In this document: piece after piece, positions 11,860-22,195 of the stretch
Layout of the letters: each line of letters opens with the position of its first letter
How positions within the stretch are numbered: the first letter of the stretch is position 1
Source: Isoetes taiwanensis
Taxonomy: Eukaryota; Streptophyta; Lycopodiopsida; Isoetales; Isoetaceae
NCBI GenBank assembly: GCA_021234155.1
Contig: JAJEKV010000075.1
Location: 2,783,280-2,847,279 of the forward strand
Direction of reading: 5' to 3'
Length of the DNA stretch: 64,000 nt
The notes under the pieces: model-generated
The model's database searches: none
What the model was told of the DNA's origin: nothing
The model's input: the letters and a program-made list of their open reading frames with translations, nothing else
Position numbers and translations under genes: made by a program

Positions 11860-12830
11860 CAAGTCAAGCAAAGATAAAACTTTCAATTTAGTGCTTAGCA
11901 CATGAGGGTAAATCAACTCACTTTAACCAAAACAAAACACTAATTTTACGCTTCCTACACTAAGACCCTAACATGAGTATGTATGTGCAAGGCCAAGGAT
12001 AGGGTAACAAATAAAAGGACCAAAACACGATTTATGATCTATAGCCCAACTCTTTCGCCAAAATGCAAGGCTAGCAAGTTTTAAATGCATTGCACTTGTC
12101 CCAGGTCACGCTTTTTTCAAAAGACGAGACCAATCGAATGCTTATCAAAACATACGCCAGTTCCTATATTAGTGTCGGACTTTCATCAACAACACCATCA
12201 GGAACTAGGGTGTGAATTGATAAAACATTCTCCTAACCCTTAATAAAAGTGCAACGCACACCTTTCGACACCGCGTGACCAAGGCCAACAACGGCGTCAG
12301 GCGAGGGTTATACTCTTAATAAAGATAGATAGATAGATAGATAGTATTTAGGGAGACCCTAGTTGCCTTAAGCTTCAGCAGTGCCACCCACCCTCGGCAT
12401 GGCGCAAATAAATGCGGCAATACCAGGCAAGGGGCATGCCTATGCTCTTGGCAACACGCAACCCTAAAAAAGCCCTCTCAGTTGTCGTTTAAGGGAAGGC
12501 AACCAATTTCTTTTCTTTTTTGGTTTTTTTTTTTTCTTTACTTTACTCTTAAATTATTATTTGCTTAAATTATTATTATTATTTTTTTTTCTAAAATAGG
12601 CCAAGCTCAGCCCACAGAACAAGGCACTCACCATCGTTACGCCCCTTACACAAGGGGCAGCAGGGGGCCTAAATCATGGACCTAACCTGGCCTACCTATC
12701 AAAAAAACAAAAAAAAAAAACCTAAAAATAAGAAAAACAAAAAAAAAAATGGTTTTGGGTGGCAAATTGCAAGGTTGGGCGTAGGAAATACCTTGTTTTT
12801 GGCATAAAAATCTGAATCCGCCAGGCCAAT
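11860..12830. other. hAT interior without gene; GATA microsatellite
   Basis: Noncoding interior of the transposon. It contains a short (GATA)n tract at about 12322-12344 and several A/T homopolymers at 12520-12750. Confidence 0.6.
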
Positions 12831-12834
12831 ATAT

Positions 12835-13075
12835 AAAAATTTCGCAGACGCTGCGAAACTTTTTCGCGACGCCGAAAACCGCCAGACGCTAACATCGCTG
12901 CCGGTTTGGCGACGCTGGTTAAATGCCAAAGTCGCGACGAAAAAACTTTCGCAGACGCTTTCACGAAGTCGGACTGTACTTTTGCGGACGCGAAAACTTT
13001 GTATTCAAGCGTCTGTAAGTTTTTTCACAGACGCTGCTTTAAGCTTTCAGACGCTGAATTTTTTTCCCACGGCCG
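12835..13075. repeat. Right subterminal repeats of the hAT
   Basis: The word 'gcagacgct'/'agcgtctg' and 'gcgacg'/'cgtcgc' variants recur about ten times in both orientations, mirroring the GC-rich palindromic words near the left end. Confidence 0.6.
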
Positions 13076-13176
13076 GGAGGTTTTTATACGTTAAATACGT
13101 ATTTTATTAAAAAATACGTATTTTTTGACTTTATACGTCAGGAATTTTAATTTTGTACGTATAGAACCTATCCCTG

Positions 13177-13184
13177 GCCTAGAC
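13177..13184 (+). repeat. hAT target-site duplication, right
   Basis: GCCTAGAC, an exact copy of the left duplication. Coding sequence of the small gene resumes immediately after it. Confidence 0.9.
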
Positions 13185-13481
13185 ATGGGTCTTCTTCTTG
13201 ATCCCTACTTGCGAAGAAAAGCTTTGGGCGCTGAGATTCGTTGCCCTCAGCCAATTCGTGTTATGATCCATCTAATTTGGCTTCCTGAGCGCAATAGCTA
13301 TGAGATATCAGGGATCACTACTACAGCTGTTGATGATGAATGAATCACCTGTTTAGCATTGTATAGTGTAAGAGCTCTTGTGTTGAGATGAAAAATGCAG
13401 AGCGTAATGAATAATAACTAGTCTATTGTAACTTGCATGTTATATATGATATAGTAATTATGTAAAAGAGCATTGCCTACC

Positions 13482-16400
13482 TCAAGAGTTCTCATCATCG
13501 TCGTTAGCTTCTTTAGCCACTAATTCTTGCAACTGAGCCCCCACACTACTGGGGATCACCACTGACAATGGCCTGGTCTCTACGGCCCAACCATAGTCTA
13601 TTGTTTTCAAATGTTGGTAGCGTGGCGGGTCATTAGGATTGGGTCTCCAATTCTTGCTCCAGCAATCCCTATACTGCATTGCATATGAGGTTCCCTTTCT
13701 GGCAACAGGCTCAAACCAAGAGACAAACACCTCTTCGTAATGTGGGAGATTAGGGTCCTCTATTGGGTCCTCTTCGACAAAAGCCATCCACGTCGGCCAG
13801 TTATCACGTGGCCTCATTAGCAAGAGCATTCCTTTCTTGACATCTTGGTAGGGGTCGAATATTTCAACTAGGTTCTTGGGTCTATGGGTAAAAGCATGTT
13901 AGGGTGTACCACTTTTGGAACCTGCAAAAGTACATACACTAGGTACTTCTGAACTGGGTACTTTCTCATTTTTCTTTTCATTAAAACTAATACAAAAATC
14001 CAAAATAAAAGTCAAGGACATGGTAATATTCAAAGTTAAGGTAAAGATAATGCTATCGAAGACCAATATATATATATAAAAAGTTATAAAACATACCTTA
14101 TATTGAGATATTATACAGGTACCCAGTACCCAGTCCTGGCTACCTTTTTAGGTACCTTTTTAGTCACTAAATAATACTTTTTAAGGGACACCCTAACATG
14201 CTTTTACCCCTACCCGAGAAAGGCCCTACGTAATGAGATGCTTCAATGTGCTCATCCACAAACACGTTCCAATGCACTTTGCCTGGTGCTGGGCCAGAAA
14301 TCCTAAATGACAGCTCTACCGGGCTGCACGTCCCCAAGCACTCGCAGCAAGGTGGACCAGTAGTCAATAACTTCATTCATATATGTGTTGGACCATGAGT
14401 TATCGCCAGCTCTAGAAATAGCTGCCCAGTGCATCATGTACTTGGCAATAGAAGCTCTCAATGCACCTATATCTTTCAAGCTCCCATATGGCTGCACGAC
14501 CTTAGGTGACCCTCTCGGAATCATAGGTAAACCTTGGGCATCCTCCTTCCACATTCTGATTCCCTTTTCAGGGAGCCACTCCCTATGCCCTGGCCTCATC
14601 TTGTAGAACATTAGTGGCCATCCATCCTTCATGCAGAACTTGAAGAGTAGAGGTTCCAAATGACCACATAAACGGTCCTTCTTATCAGGGATAAAACCTT
14701 TCACGAATTCCTTCCAATTAGGAACCTCTGACACAAGGTAAGGTGAAGGAGACTTTGAACTACACTGCCTGAAGAGTTGCATAAGCTCTAGAATAGTCAA
14801 TGCATCTGATCTTCTCATTAGAGCAGAGTAGTTTCCAAAGAGGGCATCTATGTCATCGTGGGTGTGTCCAACCATCATGAATCCCAGCTGCACTTGATCA
14901 AAGACACCTAACCAAACCAAGTATGACAAGTAAGAGAAAAGATATCTATTCTTATTTTGACCTGAGCAATTATCTAGCTGCAAGTAAAGCCTCCTAGGCA
15001 ACTTGTTCGGTACCATGGGGCCTTTGTTAGGAGGCATAAAATCATTTCTACTGCCATTTACCATTTTTGTCCTAAGGGCATCTGTGTTTAAAATTGCTCC
15101 ACCCCAGCTGCTTTCAGGATGATCTGTATCTCTCAAATGGCCCCAATTATCCTCAGATTTATTCTCCAGTGTCTTCAAGGTATGATTCAAGGATCCCACA
15201 TGAAAATTAGAATCATCAGGCCAGAGGTCCAGTGAGAAGTGGCCCAAGGCACCTATACCATGGCCGTGCATGAGAGCACCTGTAACACTCACCTTCAGTC
15301 GTTCACCCCTCCATACAGACTTTGCTAGCTTTTCTAGACGAGGGACCAGGGTCTTATTCTGATCCATCTTATCATGTATAATGGTTAAAGCGTGCTCAGG
15401 AGATCTATGAGACAAAGCTCTCGGGACCGATAAAAGGCTCCTACATGAAATCTGGGCCGTCATATGTGATTTTCTCTCCATTGCAAGTACCCTTCTTTCA
15501 TTTGGATCTCTGGTCTTAGCAAGCTTTTCCTTTATGACAATACAGGTGTTACACTTAGAAAATGCTATCCTCTTAGCTATTGCCACCTCTGAATGATTCT
15601 CTTTCCAAGCAGACAGAAAGGACGAAGGAGAAATATGCTTGCCTGTCATCTCTGTAACGGTAATATCTACTTCTTGGTGTATATCCTTCTTAGTCAAGAC
15701 TGAAGGTAGCCTCTTAACATTTTGTCTGCTACCCTCGCTCGTAATTTTCGAGCGGTGTGGCATCGTCTCTGCGTTTTCATCTATGAACATAGATAGCACA
15801 GCATTGCCAGCCAAAGTATGAGACCTTGGCTTCTTAGAACCACTATTTCCGTGCTCAGCAATTCTGTGGCCATCATTGAAGAGCTTCTTCCACTTGTAAA
15901 AAGTGGAAATGGGTATGCCATAGGCTTTATGCCATGCTTTCACGCACACCTGTTTGTTATTCAACATCAGGTTGCGGACTACACCATTTTCAGAGCAAAG
16001 ATCTAGCATGTTATATGCAAAGGTTGTGCGCTCCGAGGACTTCATGTTCCAGTAAAAGGTTCTCATGCAAGCTATCTCCTTGGATGTAAAATTTGCACAG
16101 CATCTTTTCATGCAGCACAGTGATGACCTGAAGTCTAAAATAGCCTCAGCACTAGTTTTTCTTTCACATTTGGTCTGTGCTGGACGTGTCCCGGGTCTCC
16201 GATTGACCATGCGGTAAGGTCTCTTTTTGGTGATGCCAATTTCGGGTCTAATGGAGTAAGGTTCATTCTCCACATCCTTCTCCTTCATTGCAACCACGAG
16301 AGTAGAACCTGGAATGTTATCAACGAGCACGAAGACTATGGGCCATCTTACAAGGTCATGCAGTTGGGGCATTTCTGCACAGGCTTGGCAGTGCATAGAG

Positions 16401-16921
16401 ATCTTTTCGGGCATTGGAAATAGGCTCATGATAGTAGCAGCTATCGAGCCTTCCCCTAACTTCACGTCAGCGACAGCATGGTTTGGATCGGCAAAAACGA
16501 TAACACCATAACCGTAAGCCATGTGGCAGCATTCATGCATGAGTGTGCATGCCTTCTCAACTAACTCATCTCTAGAAAGCCCTTGCACATGATTCGTCTC
16601 ATTATTGGCTAATCTCTCATTGCCTCCGACCTGCCAGTTTATGCGTTTAATCTGTCCTGGTGGTGTGCAAACTTCTTCCTCTCTCACAAGCTGACCAGCA
16701 ATGTCCTTCTTGTACCACAACACAAAACTCCCCACAACTTCACCAATTTTTTCTATTTCCAGCTCGGGAATTGGTAGTGGCAACTGTCCATCCAAAACAT
16801 TCACAATCGAAACAACCACCATACCCTCCGGGACAATCGAATTGTGATGGCGCTCGAAATTGTGGACTCTTCCTTCTGCCACCTTTTTCCCCAGCAGATA
16901 AAGCGAGATTACATCCGCCAT
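13482..16921 (-). pseudogene. Element A transposase (DUF8039-like + DUF7869-type DDE)
   Basis: The main frame of 872 codons starts at ATG 16921 and ends at 14303. Residues ~1-75 resemble the DUF8039 module of plant CACTA-like proteins ('VAEGRV', 'LPLPIPELE'). A middle region has helix-turn-helix-like 'ISTFYKWKKLF' and a Cys pair. The C-terminal half matches the DUF7869 pattern: 'IIHDKMDQNKT', 'LYLQLDNCSGQNKN' and 'GFMMVGHTHDDIDALF', which supply candidate DDE acidic residues. Coding sense continues in a second frame (14376 down to ~14213) after an apparent shift near 14320. It is then cut by a MITE and resumes to the stop at 13482. The element B transposase is a distant homologue. These breaks probably inactivate it. 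Confidence 0.75.
13885..14210. mobile_element. MITE inserted in element A transposase (326 bp)
   Basis: Inverted ends of 23 bases agree except at the first base (read inward, GGGTAAAAGCATGTTAGGGT is shared). TA is duplicated at 13883-13884 and 14211-14212. The interior is AT-rich with repeated 'ggtac' and 'gtaccc' words. A TA duplication is characteristic of Tc1/mariner-type MITEs. Removing the MITE and one TA joins the flanking minus-strand coding sequence in frame (..GPFSG-RPKNL..). Confidence 0.85.
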
Positions 16922-17322
16922 CCTACAAACAAGAGGTCGTGAATATCGCGGCCGCGATCTTCGTAAGCAAATAGAACTCTACTACAAAACGACAACTGGG
17001 AGATAAAAAATGCTTTCGCCACCGCGATCTTATCGAGCATAGGCAAGAACGCGGTCGCGCTTTCTGCAAGCATTCACACTAGCTGTTTAGATAAGAACTC
17101 ATGTGGAAAACACATGTCGAGATTAGCATGTGGTTTCGACTCATACTTATAAATATATCGGAGTTCTTAAGTAAATAGCAAGTGTAGATGGTTGAAGATA
17201 TCGCGACCGCGATCTCGTCGAGCACAAGAGTTAAAGCATTGACTTCCAGACTAAAGCATTACTCTTACCTCACAGATCTGGAAATGGTGGCGTCAACGTC
17301 TCCTTGTAGCCAATGACCCGTC
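16922..17322. promoter_or_regulatory. Element A divergent control region, left half
   Basis: Upstream of the transposase ATG are copies of the element A palindrome: perfect 'atcgcggccgcgat' at 16945-16958 and 'atcgcgaccgcgat' at 17200-17213, with half or variant sites near 17021 and 17049. The matching right half lies beyond 45.4 kb, where the same palindrome precedes the ParB-like gene. The two halves appear to have been one bidirectional promoter region before the 17327-45425 insertion. Confidence 0.6.
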
Positions 17323-17326
17323 AGAA

Positions 17327-17356
17327 AACAAAGTTTAAAATGAAACACACTTATTT
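17327..17356 (+). repeat. Left inverted terminus of the element B segment
   Basis: Pairs with 45396-45425 in inverted orientation with two mismatches in 30 bases. Just inside, the 'aaacgcactt' word is itself inverted relative to the right end. Confidence 0.65.
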
Positions 17357-17639
17357 GCTGGAAACGCACTTTAAAAGGAATCTTTGAAAGATTCCCTAAA
17401 ATTCCCTTAAAAAAGTCCATTTTTAAGATTTTTTTGTGACAGGTGTGACAATTTAAGTAATTTAGGTACCATTTTGAGGGGTTGATTGAACATAACTTTC
17501 GTGCAAAAATTTTAAATAGCAATTTTCATCCTCCTAAACTAGAACAAAAAATAGTTACTTTTATAAAGTGTAGCAAAAAAGGGGCAGTAAAAAAAATAGC
17601 AAGGGTAGTAGAGTGACAAAGAAGTGATATATTCAAGGT

Positions 17640-18645
17640 TGTGAAAATTGTACAAAATTATGAACAAAATTGTCAAAAATATAGGACATTTTGACAAACA
17701 CTCATCACCGTGACTTTTCGTTCTTTACATGTTCGAAGTCATCTGGACAAACTTACATTTTGCAGCAAGATCGGGATGCATCTCATCCTCCGACTCATTT
17801 AATCCACGATCACTTGAGCCTTCATCCTCGGCTTCACTCTCAAAGACTTTGGATGTACTCGAGCGATCTTCTTCCTCACTTTGTCTACAAGTGAGTCTTC
17901 ATCATCATCTTTTTTGCCACCTTTCTAGGTTGTTTGTCTAATCCACATGCCGACCTTATTAAAGTTTGAGTGAATATCGTAACTTATTAGCAGCGGTCGT
18001 AACAAAGTCATATGCAAGAACCTTTACTTCAGCTAGATCTATGACAAGAAAGGTTTTGCTTTGGACTTTGCTCTCTTTCCACTCTGTTTTACCATCTCCA
18101 AAGTATAACTCCCACCCGAAAGCATTGGCGGCATTCGCTTTCATCCGAAGGCACTTTTAGTTGAGTGGGAATTCCATCCTCTTTGTTACCTCCAAGTACT
18201 TTAGCTAGCCGAATGGCTTCCCGTTTCATCATTATCACCGGGACAGCTATGAGCATTCCTTTCTGAAATCTCGAGGACCGGAACCGGATACTCGAGCAAC
18301 TTGTTGTGCCGCGGCGTCTGGGGCGGTGTACATGACTCTGTCATCTTCATCTGAGCTAGCCAATATCTCTACTTGTTCCTCTTGATTCTCAACTTGCACA
18401 GGGAGAGTTTGCCTAGATGGCCAGTTGAATGTAACTGTTCTTCGACCTTGTAATGAAGCTTGCAACATGTCACGTTGTCGAGAAAAAAACTGAGGCCACC
18501 ATAAAGCATCTGCCTCCCCAAAGTGGTTAGAGCACGACTGAATACTTGTCTCAATATAATCCAATGATTTGTTTGAGTCAAATGCTCTTCCCTCCTTTTT
18601 ACTCTTTGTGATTTCTTTCAAGCTTTTTAGAGGCATTTGCTCTGC
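17640..18645 (-). pseudogene. Element B transposase, 3' part
   Basis: The minus-strand frame starting at the retrotransposon junction (18645) continues the element B transposase, with 'SAEQMPLKSLKEI' then 'ADALWWPQFFSRQRDML'. A 'FQKGMLIAV' stretch aligns with 'VKKGMLLLM' of the element A transposase. Further coding-like sequence runs through 18144-17959 ('DGKTEWKESKVQ') and an acidic Ser-rich stretch near 17890-17740. At least two frame changes occur, so exons and stops cannot be placed exactly. This is the C-terminal region after the catalytic domain. Confidence 0.6.
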
Positions 18646-18650
18646 AGAGA
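18646..18650 (+). repeat. LTR retrotransposon target duplication, left
   Basis: AGAGA, identical to 31830-31834. Five bases is the usual length for Ty3/gypsy integrases. Confidence 0.9.
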
Positions 18651-20296
18651 TGTGACGGTCCAGGGGAATATACGCCATAAATACGTATATTCCTGGATCC
18701 GTCACCATACAAGTCTATCTTCATAGCCTTGTATACCATAGATTGTATACCATAGATTGTGGCATGGCTAAGTTATTCTCATAACTTAGCCAACCATAGG
18801 TTAAGCCATTATCCACGTGGCCTTAACCTATTGGGGCACCGCCACACAGGACTCACCCGATTAGTGCCACGTGGCATCCTAGGTGGACCTAACTTATATA
18901 GGCTTAAACCCTAACCCTAGACCTCTTTCCAGCCCTAGCACCCAGAGACTCACCTACTCGTTCGAAACCCCGTTTCGAACATCGTTTGCTGTGGCATAGA
19001 CTGGTGCAGCAGCCCCAGCAGGGTAGACTCGTTCTTGGAGTAGGAGCGGCATCTCGTGAGTCGGAGACCATGGAGGCACACGGATCTGGAGGGAGAGCTT
19101 CAGGAGCAGGTATGTAGGATAGTGATTGTGATAGCTCATCTGGAAATTAGCATTCCAGATATGCTAGTATTTTGTATCTAGAGTAGAGCCATCCTAGAAC
19201 CCATATTCAACATCTTGAACCCTAATCAAGGAACCTTAACTATTAGTTAGATTTGTATGATTAGGTTAAGATGTTCTTCTTATGATTATTCTCATGATGT
19301 GATGAGTATGGATGTTGGTTGATCTTGTTTGCTCCTCTTGTATTGGGAAGGGGGGTAGAGACCTAGAGCCATATGTAGTATGCTCCTAGAGTAGATCCCT
19401 TAGTTCCTATTAGTTGCGGCTCAGGCATAGGAGCCCACCAGGCTATTGAGGCTATGATATGACTCCAAGCACCATATAACGGGGCTAGAGGGAAAGTGGA
19501 GGGGAGGATCCCTGCCGAAGGGGGCTTCGGGGATCCCATAGTGGGCTAGGCTTATGGTCGGTCACTTAGCAGTGGGCCGAGCATGGGTCCGACACCTCCC
19601 CGGGCAATGGTGTTGCCCTGCCTCTCGAGCTGCAAGTGTTGGCTTGGCTCTCGTTTTGGGGGGTTCAGTCCGGGTACGAATCGTGTGTCGCCACGATTCT
19701 CTAGCCGCCCACGGCACCTCTAGATCCCGGGAAGGGGAGATGCAACCCTTCCCCGCCTCATCGGACCAGGGGAGATGCAACTCGGAGTAGTCCCGATGGG
19801 TGATGCCATGGGATTGCGTGTCCGGAAGGCTAGAGTCTGATCTAGCCCATTTGCAAAGTATGCACAGGAGGGGCGGATGGAGTGGTCAACCCTAGCCATT
19901 GTTCTATGCCAGCCCTCGCCATTGCCATGACTCGGTTGCGCTCTATCTTGAGGCCTAGCCCGGTCACAGTCATCCTCCCACGAAGTCCGGAGCGGGGTAG
20001 GAGCTCTCATGTTTTATGGTTCGTGATTATCATCTTTGCCTTGGTTTATGAGTGATGCACTACCCTTCGAGGTAGTATTTGTATATGTTGATGCTAGTTC
20101 TGACGTGTTATCGCTTCCGCTGTTATAGGAGCCCATAGGGGAAGGGCGCCCAAAGACACCTTTCGTGTTCCCTTCCCGCACTAAGAGTCACCTCGAAAGC
20201 GGGTAGACGAAGGGGCCCATGCGGTTGCCGAGCCGGGATGGGGATTTCTCCGCGGCGCTGCGGCCGGGCGCCGTACGTTTAGCAGGGAGCGTCACA
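18651..20296 (+). repeat. 5' LTR
   Basis: A 1,646-base repeat, near-identical to 30187-31829. It starts with an inverted word pair (gaatatacg..cgtatattc, ~18664-18693). It contains two CACGTG G-boxes (18814-18819, 18868-18873), a TATATA at 18895-18900 and a telobox-like AAACCCTAACCCTAG at 18906-18920, which together look like the promoter. It ends GCGTCACA. Confidence 0.93.
18814..18920 (+). promoter_or_regulatory. LTR promoter: G-boxes, TATA and telobox
   Basis: Two CACGTG motifs, then TATATA, then AAACCCTAACCCTAG directly downstream. G-boxes bind plant bZIP/bHLH factors. Teloboxes (AAACCCTA) bind TRB-type proteins and are linked to Polycomb recruitment in plants. The assignment is by motif only. 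The same cluster occurs in the 3' LTR (telobox at 30437-30451). Confidence 0.5.
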
Positions 20297-20297
20297 A

Positions 20298-20309
20298 TGG
20301 TATCAGAGC
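20298..20309 (+). other. Primer binding site (initiator tRNA-Met)
   Basis: TGGTATCAGAGC, one base after the 5' LTR. It is the standard complement of the plant initiator tRNA-Met 3' end and primes minus-strand synthesis in many plant LTR elements. Confidence 0.92.
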
Positions 20310-20869
20310 GATGTTCTTGGTTGACCAAGAACTAGCACTGACCATAACCATGAAGTAGTCTAACAGGCCTATAGGGGTGTGAAATAAACATTTCCACCAT
20401 CGAACCGCGAAAATGGGGGAAAAATTTTTCTCCTAGGCAGTGGGTCAGGACTTAGTTCAAGTGTTAGACGAAAGTTGAGCGAGTCAAATTCATCTTCTAG
20501 TAAATTTGGAGTGAAAATTATGCATCTGCATCAAATTTCACCTGAAATGGGTCGAAGAATCATGCCAATCGGAGACCCAGGTGAAAAATGGCGCAAATTC
20601 ATAGGTTGCACTTCGAACCATTAGAAAAATTCGAAAATCTAAGTATAATATCAATTAATATAGATTTAACATATACATTAATAGTTAAATAATTACTAAA
20701 TATGGTGTAATTAATAAGGGGGGCTAATAAATAGGGGTAATTATGGTAGGAGAATATTCCCAGGGACCCTCCTTTTTAAATATCTGACACCTCATTCTCT
20801 CTCTCCAACCCTTCACCTTCACCTCTCTCTTGCTCAGCCTTACGTCACCCATTTCCTGAACCACAAGAT

Positions 20870-21967
20870 ATGGCACGCACCAAACAAACCTACAGGAAGC
20901 CTGGACCAAGACCTACCCTCTCCATGGCGCAGGCAGCAGGGCGACATGTGAAGAAGATCCCGGAGCACCTCCGACCCAAGAAAGGGGAAGAGGAGCTTCC
21001 CCCCAGCAGCAGCAGCGGCGGCGATACGTATCATGATGCCGAGGAGAGCCCCAGCAGCATCTCGTCATCGGGAGGCACACAGAGAACAGATGAGTCTCGC
21101 CACTTCGGGCCCTCGGATACCGAGGTGGAGGAACAGGTGGAAGAGCAGCACCACCACCAGACCGACGAAGCGGGCCCTTCAGCGCCCAAAAAGAAGGGGA
21201 AGGAAAAAGTCGCGGAGTGGCCAGAGGAGAGGGCCGCCAGGAAGAAGCGGGAGCGGGAGAGGGAGCTGAGGGAGCAGGAGAGGCGGACCAAGAGGAGGAA
21301 CGACGGCCCTCGCCGGACCGTCGTTATAGAAGAGGCCCGGCCGGAGGAGGAGCACCAACAGGAGGGCGACGGAGACGAGGAGGAAGAAGAGCAGGAGGGG
21401 GACCCCGACGCTAGGCCACCCTACCCTAAGTGGCCGGAACCACCTAAGGTGGTGAAGAAGCAAAAGGTAGGGGAGCGGGCATTCGCGCTCCAGCAGGACC
21501 GCGAGTTTAAGCGGAAGATGGTGGCATACAAGGAGTACCTTCGTCGTTGGACGAGGTACAATGAGTGGTATTGCCGCCAGGAGGTGCAGCGCGTCGTGGA
21601 GGGCGGCAGGCCGAAGAAGAACCAGCCCAAGCCACCCCCACCGAGACCGGAAAAACCCAAGAGGGTTCACCACGGGCCGAATAGCACATACGCCCGGGTG
21701 TTTAGGGAGATTCGGCACTTCCAGATGTGCACGAATCTCCTGATAAGGAAGGCGCCCTTCGAGCGTCTCCTTAGAGAGGTTTTGCAGCAGTTCCGGACCG
21801 ATTACAGGGTTACCCCTCTAATGACCCGGGCTCTGCAAGAGGCTTCCGAAGCAGAGCTGGTCCAGCTCTTCGAGGAAGGGAACCTCTGCGCTATCCATGC
21901 TAAGAGAGTTACCCTTATGCCCAAGGATATTCACTTAGCACGAAGGATTCGCAGAGAGAGGCCTTAG
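20870..21967 (+). CDS. Histone H3-like protein encoded by the retrotransposon (365 aa)
   Basis: An intact frame from the first ATG. The N-terminus reads [12 protein letters not shown], so H3 residues R2, T3, K4, R8 and K9 are kept, while A7 becomes Tyr and S10 becomes Pro. Residues ~24-38 keep an echo of the H3 'VKKPHRFRPG' segment ('[12 protein letters not shown]'). Residues ~45-270 form a charged, Glu/Arg- and Pro-rich insert with coiled-coil-like RERERE runs and KKKGK/KRR basic patches. Residues 272-365 are an H3 histone fold of canonical length: '[19 protein letters not shown]', '[15 protein letters not shown]', '[11 protein letters not shown]' and '[12 protein letters not shown]'. Loop 1 is not lengthened, unlike typical CENH3. 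Its position first in the element, before gag, suggests an accessory product. Incorporation into nucleosomes is unproven. Confidence 0.92.
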   Translation: MARTKQTYRKPGPRPTLSMAQAAGRHVKKIPEHLRPKKGEEELPPSSSSGGDTYHDAEESPSSISSSGGTQRTDESRHFGPSDTEVEEQVEEQHHHQTDEAGPSAPKKKGKEKVAEWPEERAARKKRERERELREQERRTKRRNDGPRRTVVIEEARPEEEHQQEGDGDEEEEEQEGDPDARPPYPKWPEPPKVVKKQKVGERAFALQQDREFKRKMVAYKEYLRRWTRYNEWYCRQEVQRVVEGGRPKKNQPKPPPPRPEKPKRVHHGPNSTYARVFREIRHFQMCTNLLIRKAPFERLLREVLQQFRTDYRVTPLMTRALQEASEAELVQLFEEGNLCAIHAKRVTLMPKDIHLARRIRRERP

Positions 21968-22195
21968 GCCTCAAATTTTGTAAATTTTGTAGGAAAGCTA
22001 AATTTTCATGTAACTATGTTTCTTATTAATATAAAAGTTATTTTCCCTCTATAATTAGAAAAATGTTGTATGCTTGAAATATAGGAAATAGAACCCAATT
22101 GTGGTAGAATTCTTCATAGCATGTCTAGAAACACCCTAGAAATCATGACTACAACAAAATTTTGGCAAAAAAATCATCTAAAATGCTGAAAATCG

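Larger units (their letters stand above)
7087..13176. mobile_element. hAT-superfamily DNA transposon (6,090 bp)
   Basis: The ends are inverted: CAGGGATAGGTTCAATACG at the left and CAGGGATAGGTTCTATACG read inward from the right, with GCCTAGAC duplicated on both sides. Terminal CAGGG and an 8-bp duplication are hAT hallmarks. Both subterminal regions (7192-7510 and 12835-13075) are dense in related GC-rich palindromic words. Inside are a truncated BED/DUF659 transposase on the plus strand and remains of a kinase-like gene on the minus strand. The host site is the coding region of the second small-gene copy. No C-terminal hAT dimerisation domain was found, so the copy is probably not autonomous. 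Confidence 0.93.
7030..13343 (+). pseudogene. Small gene, tandem copy 2, split by a hAT element
   Basis: The 5' part lies at about 7030-7086 and the 3' part at 13177-13343. If the hAT and one copy of its 8-bp target duplication are ignored, the frame runs through to a TGA at 13341-13343 and matches copy 1 throughout. This copy lacks the segment that carries the start codon in copy 1: about 40 bases are missing between the TATA box and the 'HI..' codons. It may therefore have been non-functional before the hAT arrived, or it may use another start. Function unknown. Confidence 0.7.

Noticed and set aside
13344..13481. Left terminus of element A
   Set aside because: The element must begin here or nearby, but no inverted partner or target duplication could be matched with 50.7-51.6 kb.
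21179..21718. 179-codon minus-strand leucine-rich frame opposite the H3-like ORF
   Set aside because: Shadow of the GC-rich charged insert; no independent motifs.
20870..21967. Host histone H3 locus that happens to lie in a repeat
   Set aside because: It sits between the primer binding site and gag inside exact LTR and target-duplication boundaries and has a long insert no host H3 has.
21683..21967. Centromeric CENH3
   Set aside because: Loop 1 has canonical H3 length, and the tail keeps ARTKQT and RK; typical CENH3 proteins have a longer loop 1 and a divergent tail.
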